This document shows, piece after piece, positions 1-12,989 of a stretch of DNA of 64,000 nt. The position numbers and the translations under genes are program-made. This DNA is from Aspidapion aeneum (taxonomy: Eukaryota > Arthropoda > Insecta > Coleoptera > Brentidae): assembly GCA_963576565.1 (NCBI GenBank), contig OY755044.1, positions 38,833,235-38,897,234 of the forward strand, in the 5' to 3' direction. The notes below the pieces were generated by a model. It was not told where the DNA came from, ran no database searches, and saw only the letters and a program-made list of their open reading frames with translations. The first letter of the stretch is position 1, and each line of letters opens with the position of its first letter.

Positions 1-952
1 ACAATAGTATTTACTGGGGCTAATTAATATTTTTGATTCATTATTAGGTATTGGATAAACTATCTTAAGACTACAAGAATATTTTTCAAAGATTGGTATT
101 TTCACTACAATGATTGACATATCTTTTAACAGAATAAGGCCAGTTTTACATATAAGAGTTAATTCTGACAGGTGTTTTAGTGGCCATAGAGAATTTTTTG
201 GATAATGAGCTGTCAAATATTGCCAAATTTCCCTAATTTCATTGACATTCAAAATTTCTAAATCTAAAGTTTGCAGATGCGCAAAAGATATCATTCTCAG
301 CATTTTTTCCAAAAATTTGTTTAGTTTTGAGATTTGTAAAATTTGGTTTTGCATACTGAGTAATAACGTGATTTCATTATTCAATTTTAAAATTTCGAAG
401 CGAATGCATTTTGCGTTTTTATTTATAATGTTTACATTTTCCTGGAATTTGTTTATAATATTCCCGGCAAATGAACTAAGGTCATTTATCTTGTGCATCG
501 TGTTAATTTGATTTTGTTTCAGTATTTGTAAGTTCTGCGTTATTGTGTCTAGGTCGGTATTATCTAGGTTTCCTGTGACAAATTTAATACCGCTTCCCAG
601 TAGGTTGAATAAACCACGTTTCTTTCTAAGTTCATTGTTTTCTAAAGAATTTAGTTTTTCATAAGTATTGTACGTATCGTTTAAGCATGATTCAAGGAAT
701 TGAAATTGTATTTTTAATAAAGTATTATTAACTTGATTGACTAAAGGGGATAAAAATAGGGAATTAGTAGTAAAAAGTTGGCTTAGAGACGTTTTAATTT
801 TTGTCATATTAAAAGGTATGTACATAGTATGATAATGGCTTACAACTAAAGAAGGAGAGATTTCTTCGGTGTAGAATCCATTATTGTCCAATCTATTGAC
901 CTGAAGGGCCTGGTTGAGGTTCGTCAATGTCAGGAGGGACAGGATCAGGAAC
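1..952 (-). CDS. env: Errantivirus-like envelope (env) frame, 3' part cut by window edge
   Basis: An open frame runs on the - strand from about 952 to base 1 without a stop. It is the third frame of the gypsy-like element and overlaps the end of pol in another frame. It opens with a strongly hydrophobic stretch (FLILSLLTLT, about 950-920) that looks like a signal peptide. A polybasic furin-type site (RKKR followed by GLFNLLG, about 605-630) matches the cleavage site and fusion peptide of errantiviral, baculovirus F-like envelopes. No ATG precedes the signal-like stretch closely. A splice-acceptor-like TTCCAG lies immediately upstream (minus bases 958-953), so the protein is probably made from a spliced mRNA, as in this group. 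The transmembrane C-terminus and the 3' LTR lie outside the window. No stop is visible in the part present. Confidence 0.8.
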
Positions 953-3900
953 CTGGAATGATTTAGGTTTTTTCCTGAGTCTTTTTATTTTTCTGACATG
1001 TGTGTTAATTGGTTTAGTTTTTGAGATACCAGTTATAACATTTTTATTGACGTTAGTTACTTTGGTAGGGATAAATTGGGGGTTCATTTTATTTCGAAGG
1101 GTGTTTTTTCTAAAGATAGTTTGATCTTTTTGAATTTGAGGGGGCTCTTCGGTGTTTTTATTTTGTTTTTGTGTGGTGTGTAACTGTTTTTGATATGCTT
1201 TTTTGAAAACTTGATCGTGAAAAGGTATTAGTTCTTTCTTTCGTTGTTCATTATATTGTTCAAAAAGAGTGAGGTCGTTATTTATGTTTGGTTCGTTCAC
1301 ATAAGGGCCATATAAAATTGAAAAGGGGGAACAACCGGTAGTAGAGTGAATACTTTGGTTATATATTAAGATGGCTGACGTCATTATGTTTTGAGGTGTC
1401 TCATCGGGATTTTGCATTTTCAAGATACGTAATTTTTCTAACAAAGTTGAATGTAACCTTTCGATGGGGCTATTAGAAGAGGAGTTAGCGGGTGTTGTAT
1501 AATGTAAATCGATACAAAATAGTTGACAGAACTCTTTAAGGAGATTGTTGTCAAACTCAGTTCCTTTATCTGTCACAATTTTTTGACAGGTGTTATGGTG
1601 GGAAAAATAATGTCTTAATTTGCTAAGAATAGTAACGGCGTTTCGATCGGAGATAAAATAAGCTTGTGCATATTTTGAAAATGAATCAATGATAGTTAAA
1701 AATTGACAATTTGAAAATCGAAAAACGTCCATATGAAGAGTTTTAAAAGGTTTTTCGGCCAATAAGGGTCCTTCATATGCTATTTTGTAAGGGTGTCTTT
1801 CGTACTTATTCTGTAGGCATATTTCGCAGGTGTTTATAAAGTTGGTAATAGAGTCTCTTAGTTTAGGCCAATAATATTTTTGTTTTAAATGATTGTAGGT
1901 TTCAGTTATGCCGTTATGATTAGATTTGTGGTAATTTGCTATTATTTCTGTTTGCTGTTCGGTATTAATGACATCTGTTACATAAATGTTTGAAAAAATA
2001 AGTTTTGCATGAGGGTTTAAAATTGAGCTAACTATTCTTTGAAATTCGAGTTTGAGTTCATTATTTGGGATATAAACCGTGAAAAGTGAATCGGGTTTTA
2101 CTATTTCTTTTAAGATTTTAAGAATGCATCCTTGTTGCTGATCTTTGTTTATTCGCACAAAGTTATGATTTTTCTTAAACGGGTTTGTATGGAAATGTTT
2201 GTATTCTTTACCGTAATCGATTATTAATCGATTAGTTGCGTAATTTAGGGGTAATTCTGAAATCGGTAGGTATTTTCCGTCTGTGTCGTTGTTCGAGTGA
2301 ACGGTGACGTCAGAGTCGTTATCATTCTGAACTTTGTCAGTTTCAATTGGTTGAGAAGGATTTAAGTTTGATGTAGATGGTTTTGTCATTTCATTAAGGC
2401 GAGTTAGGTTGGTTTGTGTTTCTTGGTAAATTTCGTTAATGACGTAATCGGAGAGATTAAAATCGGTTAGGTCCGCAACTGAGTGATCGACGTTAGGGGA
2501 TATAGACATGACGTCATTTGTTTCGTGGGTGTTGATGTCTATTCTTGAGAGTGCGTCAGCAACGACATTTTCTTTGCCTTTTTTGTATTTTATTTCGAAG
2601 TTGTACTCCTCTAGTTTAAGTTTCCAACGAATTAAACGGGAGTTTGGCTCTTGAATTTTTGACAGCCAAACTAATGGATTGTGATCGGTTTCTATGGTGA
2701 ATTTTTGTCCGTAAAGATAAGGTCTAAAGTGTTTTGTTGATTCTAGAATAGCAAGGAGTTCTTTTTCTATAGTAGAGTAGTTTTTCTCGGCTGAATTTAA
2801 AGTTCTGGAGTAATATGCGATCGGTTTATTATTTTGCGAAAGGACAGAGCCTAGAGCTATGTTTGAGGCGTCTGTCGTAAGTATAAAGGGTTTTGTAAAG
2901 TCGGGATATTGAAGAACGGGAGAGTTTGTTATAAGTTCCTTACATTTTTGAAAAGCATTTTGATATTCCTGATTTTTAATATTAATTTCGCTCCCTTTTC
3001 GTAGACATCGCGTGAGAGGAAATGTAATTTTAGAAAAGTTCTTTATGAATCTGCGGTAGTATCCTACGAGACCTAAGAAAGATTTTATTTCTTTTTGTGT
3101 TCTAGGTATAGGGTAACGTATGATCGCGTCGATTTTCATTGGATTCGGTTTAATACCTTCCGGCGTTATGATATGCCCTAAAAATGCAACTTCTTTTTGT
3201 AGAAACTCTGATTTGTCTGGCTGTATTTTTAGGTTTACTTCTTTTAATTTTTTAAATATGATTCTAATATGATCAATGTGTTCTGATAAAGATTTTGAAA
3301 ATATGACTACGTCATCCATGTAGACAAAGCAGAATTTGTACAGGTAGTCCCTAAGGACTTCGTCCATCATTCTTTGGAATGTGGCGGGGGCGTTTTTTAA
3401 GCCAAAAGGCATGCGCAAGTATTCAAAATGGCCGTTATTAACTGTGAAAGCAGTTTTCTCGATGGATTTAGGATCCATTTCTATTTGGTGAAAACCTTGG
3501 GCAAGGTCAAGGGTCGTGAAGTAGGTACATTTTCCTAGATTATCCAGGATCTCGTCTATTCTTGGAAGAGGCCACTTGTCCTCAATAGTTTCATCGTTCA
3601 AGCGGCGGTAGTCGATGACTAACCTAAATTTCTTCTTTCCAGAAGCATCTGCTTTTTTTGGAACTATCCAAACAGGTGCAGAATAGGGAGAAATGGAGGG
3701 ACGAATGATTTTATTGTCAAGAAGCTTTTGAATTTGACTTTGAATTTCAGCATTCATTGCTGGAGGATGTCGAAAAGATTTAACATAGATAGGACGGTCG
3801 TTTGTCGTGCGGATAAAATGTTTAGTTTGACTTGTAAAAGAAAGGTCACAATTTTCGTTATACATAATGTCTTTGAATTCCTTACAAAGAGGCAAAATTT

Positions 3901-4633
3901 TAGATTTTTCAAGAGGCGTGAGATGATCTAGTCTTAATTGTGTGTCAGGGTCGAAGGCTGTGTTGTATTGATTAGGGGGGTCAATTATATCGAATTGTTC
4001 TTGAGGTATGACCTTGACTCGATCGTGAAAGTTAATATTGACGTTTGGGTTTGGATTGGGGATTTTGCAAAAACCGTTTTCGATTTTTACGAGACTGTCG
4101 GGAATAATGTGATCATTTATAGAAAAAGAGGGCAAAAGTGCAGTGCCTTTTTTGTAATTGACAGGGACTATCAAGGAATTGACATGAAAATTTTGAATCG
4201 GCTGCTTTAAAGGTTCGTTATAGGCTAACGAAAAAGGAATGTTAATTTTGTTTAAAGTTAATATTCTATTTTCAAAGTCGACTATACCGTTTAAATTTTT
4301 AAGGTCTCTTGAGCCTATTAATGCATCAAAGTCCTTATGCCAGTCTAAAACACGCATTTTAAAATTTTCGTTTATTCCTAGTTCTTGTAATAAATTTAAT
4401 TTTAAATTTTGATTTTCTTTGTATGTCTTTCTGCAGGCAGTTACTTCAAAAGGTTCAAAAAATATATTATCGGGGTACATTTTGGCTATTTTTGGGGAGA
4501 TTATAGAGTCTGAGGCTCCTGAATCGATAAGAATTGTTATTTGCGTTTTTGGTAAATAAAAATATGGTAGTTCGATTTGTCGGGCAACGTTATTTAAGTC
4601 GACGGGGGATCCAAGGCTGTTTCCTGAAAATTT
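893..4633 (-). CDS. pol: Gypsy/errantivirus-like Pol: protease, reverse transcriptase, RNase H, integrase
   Basis: The frame is open from the gag overlap (about 4636) to the stop at 893-895. The first ATG (4480) gives 1195 residues, but the frame upstream already carries the aspartic protease motif DSGAS (4525-4511). Translation is therefore by frameshift from gag rather than from that ATG. Counting from the ATG: RT has LDLAQGFHQ (about 324-332) and the YMDD active site (387-390). RNase H has TTDAS (D537), ETDHNP (D599) and ADALS (D642). The integrase zinc finger is H851/H855/C885/C888, and its catalytic D918, D971 and E1007 are all present. A low-complexity Asn/Thr-rich linker (about 690-735) separates RNase H from integrase. 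The pol frame has no internal stop and all catalytic residues visible are intact, so the insertion looks fairly young. Confidence 0.95.
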   Translation of the reverse strand, partial: KFSGNSLGSPVDLNNVARQIELPYFYLPKTQITILIDSGASDSIISPKIAKMYPDNIFFEPFEVTACRKTYKENQNLKLNLLQELGINENFKMRVLDWHKDFDALIGSRDLKNLNGIVDFENRILTLNKINIPFSLAYNEPLKQPIQNFHVNSLIVPVNYKKGTALLPSFSINDHIIPDSLVKIENGFCKIPNPNPNVNINFHDRVKVIPQEQFDIIDPPNQYNTAFDPDTQLRLDHLTPLEKSKILPLCKEFKDIMYNENCDLSFTSQTKHFIRTTNDRPIYVKSFRHPPAMNAEIQSQIQKLLDNKIIRPSISPYSAPVWIVPKKADASGKKKFRLVIDYRRLNDETIEDKWPLPRIDEILDNLGKCTYFTTLDLAQGFHQIEMDPKSIEKTAFTVNNGHFEYLRMPFGLKNAPATFQRMMDEVLRDYLYKFCFVYMDDVVIFSKSLSEHIDHIRIIFKKLKEVNLKIQPDKSEFLQKEVAFLGHIITPEGIKPNPMKIDAIIRYPIPRTQKEIKSFLGLVGYYRRFIKNFSKITFPLTRCLRKGSEINIKNQEYQNAFQKCKELITNSPVLQYPDFTKPFILTTDASNIALGSVLSQNNKPIAYYSRTLNSAEKNYSTIEKELLAILESTKHFRPYLYGQKFTIETDHNPLVWLSKIQEPNSRLIRWKLKLEEYNFEIKYKKGKENVVADALSRIDINTHETNDVMSISPNVDHSVADLTDFNLSDYVINEIYQETQTNLTRLNEMTKPSTSNLNPSQPIETDKVQNDNDSDVTVHSNNDTDGKYLPISELPLNYATNRLIIDYGKEYKHFHTNPFKKNHNFVRINKDQQQGCILKILKEIVKPDSLFTVYIPNNELKLEFQRIVSSILNPHAKLIFSNIYVTDVINTEQQTEIIANYHKSNHNGITETYNHLKQKYYWPKLRDSITNFINTCEICLQNKYERHPYKIAYEGPLLAEKPFKTLHMDVFRFSNCQFLTIIDSFSKYAQAYFISDRNAVTILSKLRHYFSHHNTCQKIVTDKGTEFDNNLLKEFCQLFCIDLHYTTPANSSSNSPIERLHSTLLEKLRILKMQNPDETPQNIMTSAILIYNQSIHSTTGCSPFSILYGPYVNEPNINNDLTLFEQYNEQRKKELIPFHDQVFKKAYQKQLHTTQKQNKNTEEPPQIQKDQTIFRKNTLRNKMNPQFIPTKVTNVNKNVITGISKTKPINTHVRKIKRLRKKPKSFQVPDPVPPDIDEPQPGPSGQ

Positions 4634-6249
4634 TCGCTTGCGGCGTTTGTTTGTAAATTATGTTCGTAAGAGCAGTTTTCTTGTTGGCTAGTGGGTTCTT
4701 CGTTATAAAAATGAGGATCGTAAAAATAGTCAGGGTTTTCTTCACTATAATTATTGTAAGTTTGATTTTCACAGGTTTGTTCGTAGGTTTGTTCGTAGTT
4801 TTGTTCGTAAGTTTGTTCTGGGTATGTTTCTACATTTGTCAAAAATCCTGAGGGTTTAAAAATTCCTGAAGGTCGATTGTATGGGGGTCTTTGATAGTGT
4901 TGCCTTGACGGACCAATTGTTGATGTCGACATAGGGGTTGGCTTGTCTAAAATGGGTTTATTTTGTGGGGCGAAGGCGTTAGTTGGTCTTCCAAAATTTT
5001 GAAAATTTTGAGGTTGATTTTGAAAAGGTCTAGGTTGATTAAAATTAAAGTTAGGTTGTCTAAATTGAGAGTTAAAAGGTGGATTAAAATTAAATTGTCT
5101 GGTAAACTGAGGGTTCGAAAAAGGTTGCATAAACGGGTTAAAACGTTGTTGGGGTGGTTTTGGTCTTATTTGATTAGTTTGGGGGTTGCGATTAAAATTT
5201 TGGTTTTGTCTAAAGTTATTGTTGGGTTTTAAAAATGAATTATTTCCTTTGTGCAAGTTCGAGTTATTACTTGTAAAATTGACTTGCGCTTCTACTATGT
5301 TATTACTCATGACGTCCTTGTAGGCTTCGTCTAAAGTTGCAGGAGTTTTAAGCATAAGAAGCGTTTTTAAAGAGTCTGGGGAGTTTGCGGTCAAAATTAA
5401 AACAGATACTTTTTCTACTTGAGATATAAGCAGTAACTTTTGTGCGTTATCTGCTACTTCACATTGAATTTTTCCAAAAATTCTTTGGCAAAAGGCCTTA
5501 AGTCTATCGATAAACTGCAAAATGTCTTCGTTTGCGTCAATTTTAATGTACTGAAGTTCTTGCATCAAAATTTCGTGATTAATTGGATCACCAAATTTTT
5601 GTCTTAAAGCTAACTTAATTTTTTCAAAAGTATTTAAATCTGGCCTTTCTAATAGAAAATTTTGAGCTTTGCCTACCAGTTTCGATTTTATGGCAGACAG
5701 GACCAATTTTTGTTGCTCAATAGAATTACCAAAATAAAGTTCATAAAATTCTTGTACAGAAATCAAAAAACTTTCTAAATGGGATTGACTGCCATCAAAT
5801 GTGGGCAACAATGACGTGTAAAATTTAAGATTTTCCATTGTGTTAGAAAGTTCTTCGTTTTGTAAAGTGTTATCTAATTGGTTACTACTAACGCTACTTA
5901 AACTACTGTTAAAACTAGTGTTTAAATTTGCAAAATTTAAAGAATCAAAATTTTCTAAAAATCTATTTTCTAAATTATTTTCAGTATTTTCTTCTAAACT
6001 TTCTTCTATACTTTCTAATTGCTGTTGAGTGTCTAGTCTCGATGTCGACTGACCACTTAAATTTCTTAAACTACTTTGCAAACTACTTATTTGCTCAAAA
6101 TTTAAATTTAAAGACGGTTTCTTCAAACTTGCTAGATAGTTTTCAATTTCAGTTTTAACGTTTTCTTTCTTATTTTCTGCTCCTAATCCTAGTTTTGTTT
6201 TGTTCTTTTCTAAAATATTCTTTAATCGCCTAGGCATCAAGAAAGTCAA
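4594..6249 (-). CDS. gag: Gypsy/errantivirus-like Gag polyprotein
   Basis: The frame has 551 codons from ATG 6249. A second in-frame ATG at 6237 (MPRRLKN) is an equally likely start. The first third is Ser/Glu/Asn-rich. Residues about 140-310 form the capsid-like helical core, with FDGS, a conserved FYELYFG-like stretch and KFGDP. The last 200 residues are rich in Asn, Pro, Gln and Phe and end in short Tyr/Glu/Gln repeats (DNA repeats near 4770-4820). I see no CCHC zinc knuckle, which is common in this retroelement group. The stop lies 38 nt inside the pol frame, and pol lies in the -1 frame. Gag forms the particle; the position just after the leader and PBS fits that role. The frame is intact. 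Confidence 0.9.
   Translation of the reverse strand: MTFLMPRRLKNILEKNKTKLGLGAENKKENVKTEIENYLASLKKPSLNLNFEQISSLQSSLRNLSGQSTSRLDTQQQLESIEESLEENTENNLENRFLENFDSLNFANLNTSFNSSLSSVSSNQLDNTLQNEELSNTMENLKFYTSLLPTFDGSQSHLESFLISVQEFYELYFGNSIEQQKLVLSAIKSKLVGKAQNFLLERPDLNTFEKIKLALRQKFGDPINHEILMQELQYIKIDANEDILQFIDRLKAFCQRIFGKIQCEVADNAQKLLLISQVEKVSVLILTANSPDSLKTLLMLKTPATLDEAYKDVMSNNIVEAQVNFTSNNSNLHKGNNSFLKPNNNFRQNQNFNRNPQTNQIRPKPPQQRFNPFMQPFSNPQFTRQFNFNPPFNSQFRQPNFNFNQPRPFQNQPQNFQNFGRPTNAFAPQNKPILDKPTPMSTSTIGPSRQHYQRPPYNRPSGIFKPSGFLTNVETYPEQTYEQNYEQTYEQTCENQTYNNYSEENPDYFYDPHFYNEEPTSQQENCSYEHNLQTNAASENFQETALDPPST
4627..4633 (-). promoter_or_regulatory. Candidate -1 ribosomal frameshift heptamer between gag and pol
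   Basis: On the - strand the gag codons read GAA AAT TTT, giving the heptamer A-AAT-TTT. This fits the X-XXY-YYZ slippery pattern. Slipping back one base here enters the open pol frame 36 nt before the gag stop, upstream of the protease motif. I did not test for a downstream pseudoknot. Confidence 0.65.
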
Positions 6250-6616
6250 AAAAACTTACATAACAATCGAGGATAAATCCATAAGGCTTGTTCTGTAGAG
6301 GTTACGCCACCAAAAGGAATCCTATAAATGGGGGTTGACTTTAGCTTTTCTGCCTATGACACCGGGCTCAGTAGGGATGTGTCGTTGGTTAGGCTTTTGG
6401 CTTCGGCGGGACTCATACAACACGGTAGACGTCACTAGCTTCAACTCCAGGCTTTATTCCACAACACTTCTTTACGTTCGACGTCGTAAAAGGTATTTTC
6501 TTTTAAGAAAAAGTTCACAATTCGTACGGGACGTAAAGTTCGGTTTGAATAGCGCACTAAGACTTAAAAGTCACTTTCGTACAACGGAAAACCGATAAAG
6601 GACGAAATCGCACTAT
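6250..6616 (-). other. 5' leader of the gypsy-like element
   Basis: This is the noncoding stretch between the primer-binding site and gag, in the usual place for the leader and any splice donor for env. The + strand open frame at 6335-6598 is antisense to it and has no recognisable features. Confidence 0.6.
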
Positions 6617-6632
6617 CCTGTTCGCAGCGCCA
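6617..6632 (-). other. Primer-binding site, complementary to a tRNA-Ser 3' end
   Basis: The - strand reads TGGCGCTGCGAACAGG, starting with the TGG that pairs with a CCA tail. Its complement ends in GCGCCA and fits a serine tRNA acceptor stem plus part of the T arm, the usual primer class for gypsy-group elements. It sits directly inside the presumed LTR end. Confidence 0.75.
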
Positions 6633-6932
6633 ATTAAATACGAAGTCCGGTGACGTAGCTTTTAAAAACTTTTTATTTGAAAAGACTACAAAAAATACTT
6701 ATAACTAAAATGACCAATACAACTTGTAAAAGTATAATGATACCTAATTAGACCATTTGGGTGCATATATAAACTTCAATGTACGGCGTCAGCAATATAT
6801 TTGTTATTACAAACAAGATGAGATGTTATTATTCCAGGGATATTACTCGCGTAATTTAATCAAATATTATTCCTTTTCTAGCTACTGCCTATTTAATATG
6901 CTTAGGCGTTTACGTTTTCGACTTGTACATAT
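6633..6932 (-). repeat. 5' LTR of the gypsy-like element (outer edge uncertain)
   Basis: The inner edge is fixed by the primer-binding site (LTR end ...TTTAAT). The 3' LTR is outside the window, so the outer edge cannot be found by comparison. An AT-rich run near 6935 (acatatataaatgtatatata) is the kind of target errantiviruses prefer, so the edge is probably close to it. This would make an LTR of about 300 bp. Confidence 0.5.
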
Positions 6933-6947
6933 ATAAATGTATATATA

Positions 6948-7521
6948 CAGTAAGTCCTCGTAAGTTGGAATCATATGGAAAACTTTTTTATTTATAATTT
7001 TAGAAAAAAAAGTTATTTTTCATAAAAAGTTCTGCATTATCTAAATCTAAACCCTATAATACAGTCATCAAATATCAAATTTTTTTAATGGTATACGAGG
7101 TTTGTCAAAAAATATGAGTTTTGCTCAAGATTAAAGTACCTTTAAATTTGACAATATCAAAAAATGTTACTAAAAAAGTTGATCAGAATTAAAAATTACG
7201 TTTAAAACTTCAGATTATTTTATTTTTTTACTACTCTTTCTATTTTGAATGAATGATTTTGTGATTAGTTTTAATTTTTCTTTATTGTTTTATAATTTTG
7301 AAATTAAAACGCGTAATAAGTGCATATTCATTTATTTTGCAAATTTAAAGGTACTTTACTCTTGAGTAAAACTCATATTTTTTGACAAACCTCGTATACC
7401 ACTGAAAAAATTTAATATTTGATGACTGTATTCTAGATTTTAGATAATGCAGGATTTTTTTTTTCCTAAAATTAATACTAAAAAAGTTTTTCATATGATT
7501 CCAACTTAGGGTGACATACTG
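6948..7521. mobile_element. Palindromic MITE, Tc1/mariner type, 574 bp
   Basis: The element is flanked by TA on both sides (6946-6947, 7522-7523) and begins CAGTAAGTCC; its other end read inward begins CAGTATGTCA. Both then continue TAAGTTGGAATCATATG. The inverted arms run for about 200 bp each, including a shared stretch GGTATACGAGGTTTGTC, around a less similar AT-rich centre. It has no coding capacity. It abuts the LTR target region on its left. Confidence 0.85.
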
Positions 7522-7523
7522 TA

Positions 7524-9402
<1,879 letters not shown>

Positions 9403-9603
9403 GGCCTTGATCGAGCCAACTGGCCAGCATTTCTCATTGTTTATTACAAGGGAGTAAAAAATATAAAATAAAAGCTGTTAAGTTTGGCACCCTTTTTCTA
9501 AAAAACAAAGAGGTTTGATGCAAAATATAATAAGAAAAAAATCCTTAGTGTGATCTTTTCTAGCGCCTATTAGTTTGCTATTATTACACCCTGATATAAG
9601 GGC

Positions 9604-9632
9604 ATCGAAGAAATAACTGTTATTTCTTCGAT
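9604..9632. repeat. Perfect 14-bp hairpin
   Basis: ATCGAAGAAATAAC, a single T, then its exact reverse complement. It lies alone in noncoding DNA and may be the core of an old palindromic repeat. Confidence 0.7.
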
Positions 9633-9692
9633 AATAAGGGCAAAAGAAAAAAATTATGCCATCTATGTATATTTTATATTTATTGTGTCATA

Positions 9693-11029
9693 CCGGGTGG
9701 GCAAAAAACCGGACAAAATGTTTATCGTTATAGCTTTCCAACTATAGATTTTACCAAAGCAAGCAGTAGTTTGCAGGGAATTGATCGGACAATTGTGTAA
9801 AAGTATATTTTTGTCCACCATCTTAAAATCCCAGATGGCAGACAGAATCAAACTTGACCTTGAAAGAGGCTCGTTTATTCTTCTGTTACGGAAATTTTAG
9901 ATATATATTTTTGTTTGTCGAAAAGCTCTATCTTTGCTACGCACAACGAGATATGAATCGTTTAAATCGGTTTAGGCCCCTAAAAATTAATTTTTGCTTT
10001 AACTATATTCTTTTACATACAGGTTAACGATTGATTGCTTTTAAAAGATCACAAACAAAATTTGCCGTCATTGTAAAATCCAAAATGGCGGACATAAAAA
10101 CTTTACTTTTTAAAAAGGTTCGTTTATTTTTATATTCCGAAAATGTTTTGAATTTTTTTAGAACTATAGAAAAATTTTACAGAATATGCGATTGCCTTGC
10201 CATTTCTATGTGCATTTATTTCCTCATAAATTCATTACTAGTAAACCGACAATTAAATAAAAAGCATCATGGCAAAGATCAAGTTCATTAAAGATCCGTA
10301 TTTAAATTTTCAGCCATCTCTAAATATAATATGGCTTACCAATTCGAATTTGACCCTCCATAAAGGGTAGTTTTTTCTTATGTTGAGAGAAATTTTTCGA
10401 CCTTTTTTTGAATTTATTTAAAAGATCCTAGGTCCACCACGCACAAGTTAATCATAAAAAAATAAATCTTCGCAACATATAAAGAAGCGATCCTTCATAG
10501 AAGGACAAATTTGACTTTTGTTCAATTTTAATAGTTTTGATCAAAGAGCAATCGGGTATCACCATAATTCTTTTTTTTTTCATTGAAATCGATTCAGTGA
10601 GTTTATAACGAAATTATTGCAGACAGAAATTGAAATAACAGTTGCTATAACAATTCTAATTTAAAGAACCACTGAACCGATTCTAGAGATTTTATAGAAT
10701 CCATTCAGTATTAATGGAAGAATGGATACAGAATTAAGGAATAATATTTCGGAAACCACTAAACCGTTTTAAAATTAATGTTTCGAGATCCACTAAACGG
10801 ATTTTAATGATTCGTAACTAGTTGCATGAGGGTGGCGAAAACAGAGCGTTTTTAAGAGTTCCAAAAATCCGAAATATAAGAATTAAAAAGCCTCTTTGAA
10901 ACGGGCAAGATTGATTCTCTCAGCCATCTTAGAATTTATAATATCAAATCTTTCTGCTTGAAAGCCTAACCAATTGGTTAGTATAGTTATAACAAAAACA
11001 TTTTGACCGGGTTTTTTTGGTCCACCCGG
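9693..11029. mobile_element. TIR-bounded nonautonomous element, about 1.3 kb
   Basis: The left end reads CCGGGTGGGCAAAAAACCGG and is followed by CAAAATGTTTATCGTTATA. The right end read inward gives CCGGGTGGACCAAAAAAACC, then CAAAATGTTTTTGTTATA. The interior holds only short open frames without recognisable domains. No clear target duplication is seen, so the superfamily is unknown. Confidence 0.6.
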
Positions 11030-11229
11030 CAGATATGAGTACCGGGTTAAATTACATTTTTTTTTTGATTAATTATACAGACACACCCTATAATACTCCA
11101 AAAACTTTTTCAAGACTAATTTTTAACTAGTTTTGGGTTAAATCGGGCAGGGTACACAAAACAGCGGCGCGCGGGCCTTTTGAAAAATTTGGATACGCAG
11201 TAAAAAATCACTAAAAGATTTTAAGTAGA

Positions 11230-11263
11230 ACCGTTGTTTGATGGAGATCCATCAAACAACGGT
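11230..11263. repeat. Perfect 16-bp hairpin with 2-nt loop
   Basis: ACCGTTGTTTGATGGA, GA, then the exact reverse complement. Near-loopless palindromes of this kind often mark a collapsed inverted repeat or a fold-back junction. No gene lies nearby. Confidence 0.7.
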
Positions 11264-11365
11264 AGAACCAACAACTTCATAACTTTCATTTCCCATAAAT
11301 TTAGAAAATACTTTTTAGGGCTGGTATAATAGGGTGGAGTTTACTTATTGTGTGCTAATTGGCTA

Positions 11366-11405
11366 GTCTAGGAAGGTATCTTATCCGTCATGGATCCATT
11401 TATTA
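11366..11405 (-). repeat. Fragment of dispersed repeat R1
   Basis: The stretch (CTAGGAAGGTATCTTA, then TCCGTCATGGATCCATTTA) is the inverted start of the repeat seen more fully at 34953-35467, 40632-41133 and 51115-57462. Confidence 0.6.
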
Positions 11406-12985
11406 TTACTTAATAAATAAAATAAATTTATACTAAAAACACCTTGGATATTTATTAAAGATTCTATTATTTGATTCACCTCGTGGTTTTTTAGGACCGA
11501 CGGGATTTTAAAAAGTTTGCATTTAATAAGGTAAATTACACCAAAATAAAAAAATTTGTAAATAAAAAAGTTGTAGGCCACCTTCATAAAGTCAGACTTT
11601 TCATAATCCCCTCGTATGTCTTCATATTTACATAAGTTTTTATAAATTTCGACTACATCGAATTTGGCACACCCGGTAGTCCCTTTGCTACTCCGACACT
11701 GTTAATTTCTAGACAGAAAGAACACACAAAAAGAAAGGCTGGCGAACGGTTATTTGAGCAAAGAGAACTAAATAGAATGTAAGAGAAAAAAAAGCGCAAA
11801 GGTATCAAATTAAACTTTTGTTTGTTAATTATTTTTATAAGAGGTATTTCATATGCAATATATTTTTCCTACGACCACACATGAAAATCATGGGTTTCAC
11901 ACCATTTTCATCCTCAGAAAACGTTAGGTTTCACCCATGGGCAGAAATTTTTTGAAAAATACTTTTTGCACATGTGTTGCAAAGTATCTTTCCACACATG
12001 TGCGGAAAAGCAGTTTCATTTGATTTGTGCAAAATTGAAGAACCGTTTTGACAAAAATGAGTATAGCTCATCAGTGTTCGTAGGAAAGATAGCGTACACA
12101 ACTCGATAGAAAGTAACTTTCTTACACTCGCCTGTTGTTTCACTCGGCTGGCGCCTCATTCTCAACATTCACGCTCATGTGAAATTTGTCACTCTCTTCT
12201 CTTGTTCATATGTAATAGACTATTTCGTTTTTAACCTTACCATATGAATAATAAGGTTACTCGTTCCAGACCTTACTAACTAGAAACCACAAAAAGGGTC
12301 CACTTATTACAAAAAAAGAATGAAACTGCGCCTCCTTTCAAGGGTCAGTCCCAATCCTTTTTCGTTGTTTAGGGATAAAAACATAAAAGATAAAAGTGTC
12401 ACTGTTTATCCCTGGGATGAACAGGGATAGATCAGGGATAAAAAATTAAAATCAGGGATGAAAAGTGACAGGTAAGGAATTACAAACCTGGTTTTTAGCG
12501 CATTTGATATTTTAGACAAGTCATTCTTATTTGATTAAACAATCGTTTATTAACACTATTTTTATACACCCCACGCTTTTACCTTAGTCTGTTAAAAGTC
12601 ACGTTAGTGTACTTAAAATTTTTTAGTTTTTCATACAGCTGATGATTTCAGTTGAACCGTTTAACTTAAAAGTGTTTTACGTATTTTTGAATTTAATATT
12701 TGGCTAAATAAAAAGTTTAAAAAATTCAGACAAATAAATGTAAAAATAACTAAATGCAAAATTTTTAAGTAGTTATACTACTACAATGAAAAAAAAAACA
12801 AATAATATATAAAACTAATAAAAAGTTATGAAATATTCTTGAAGATCAGTTTCTAGTTAGTTAGGTATCTATTTATTTATTTAATTTAATTTTGGATAAT
12901 TTTGAAGTAACCAAGTGCGTATTTGTTTTTTAAAAGATTTTTTTGACCTTTTGTTCAGTTCAGATGGTAGCAGGTTAAAGAGTTC
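11406..12985. other. Unassigned intergenic stretch
   Basis: Only short open frames without domain features. Short direct repeats of CAGGGAT(A/G) occur near 12405-12465. I see nothing else. Confidence 0.5.
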
Positions 12986-12989
12986 TTTT

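Noticed and set aside
242..511. 89-codon + strand open frame
   Set aside because: Antisense to the env frame, which is open across the whole region and has matching features.
3728..4210. + strand open frames within pol and gag (also 4660-5232 and 5840-6158)
   Set aside because: They are antisense shadows of the intact - strand gag and pol frames.
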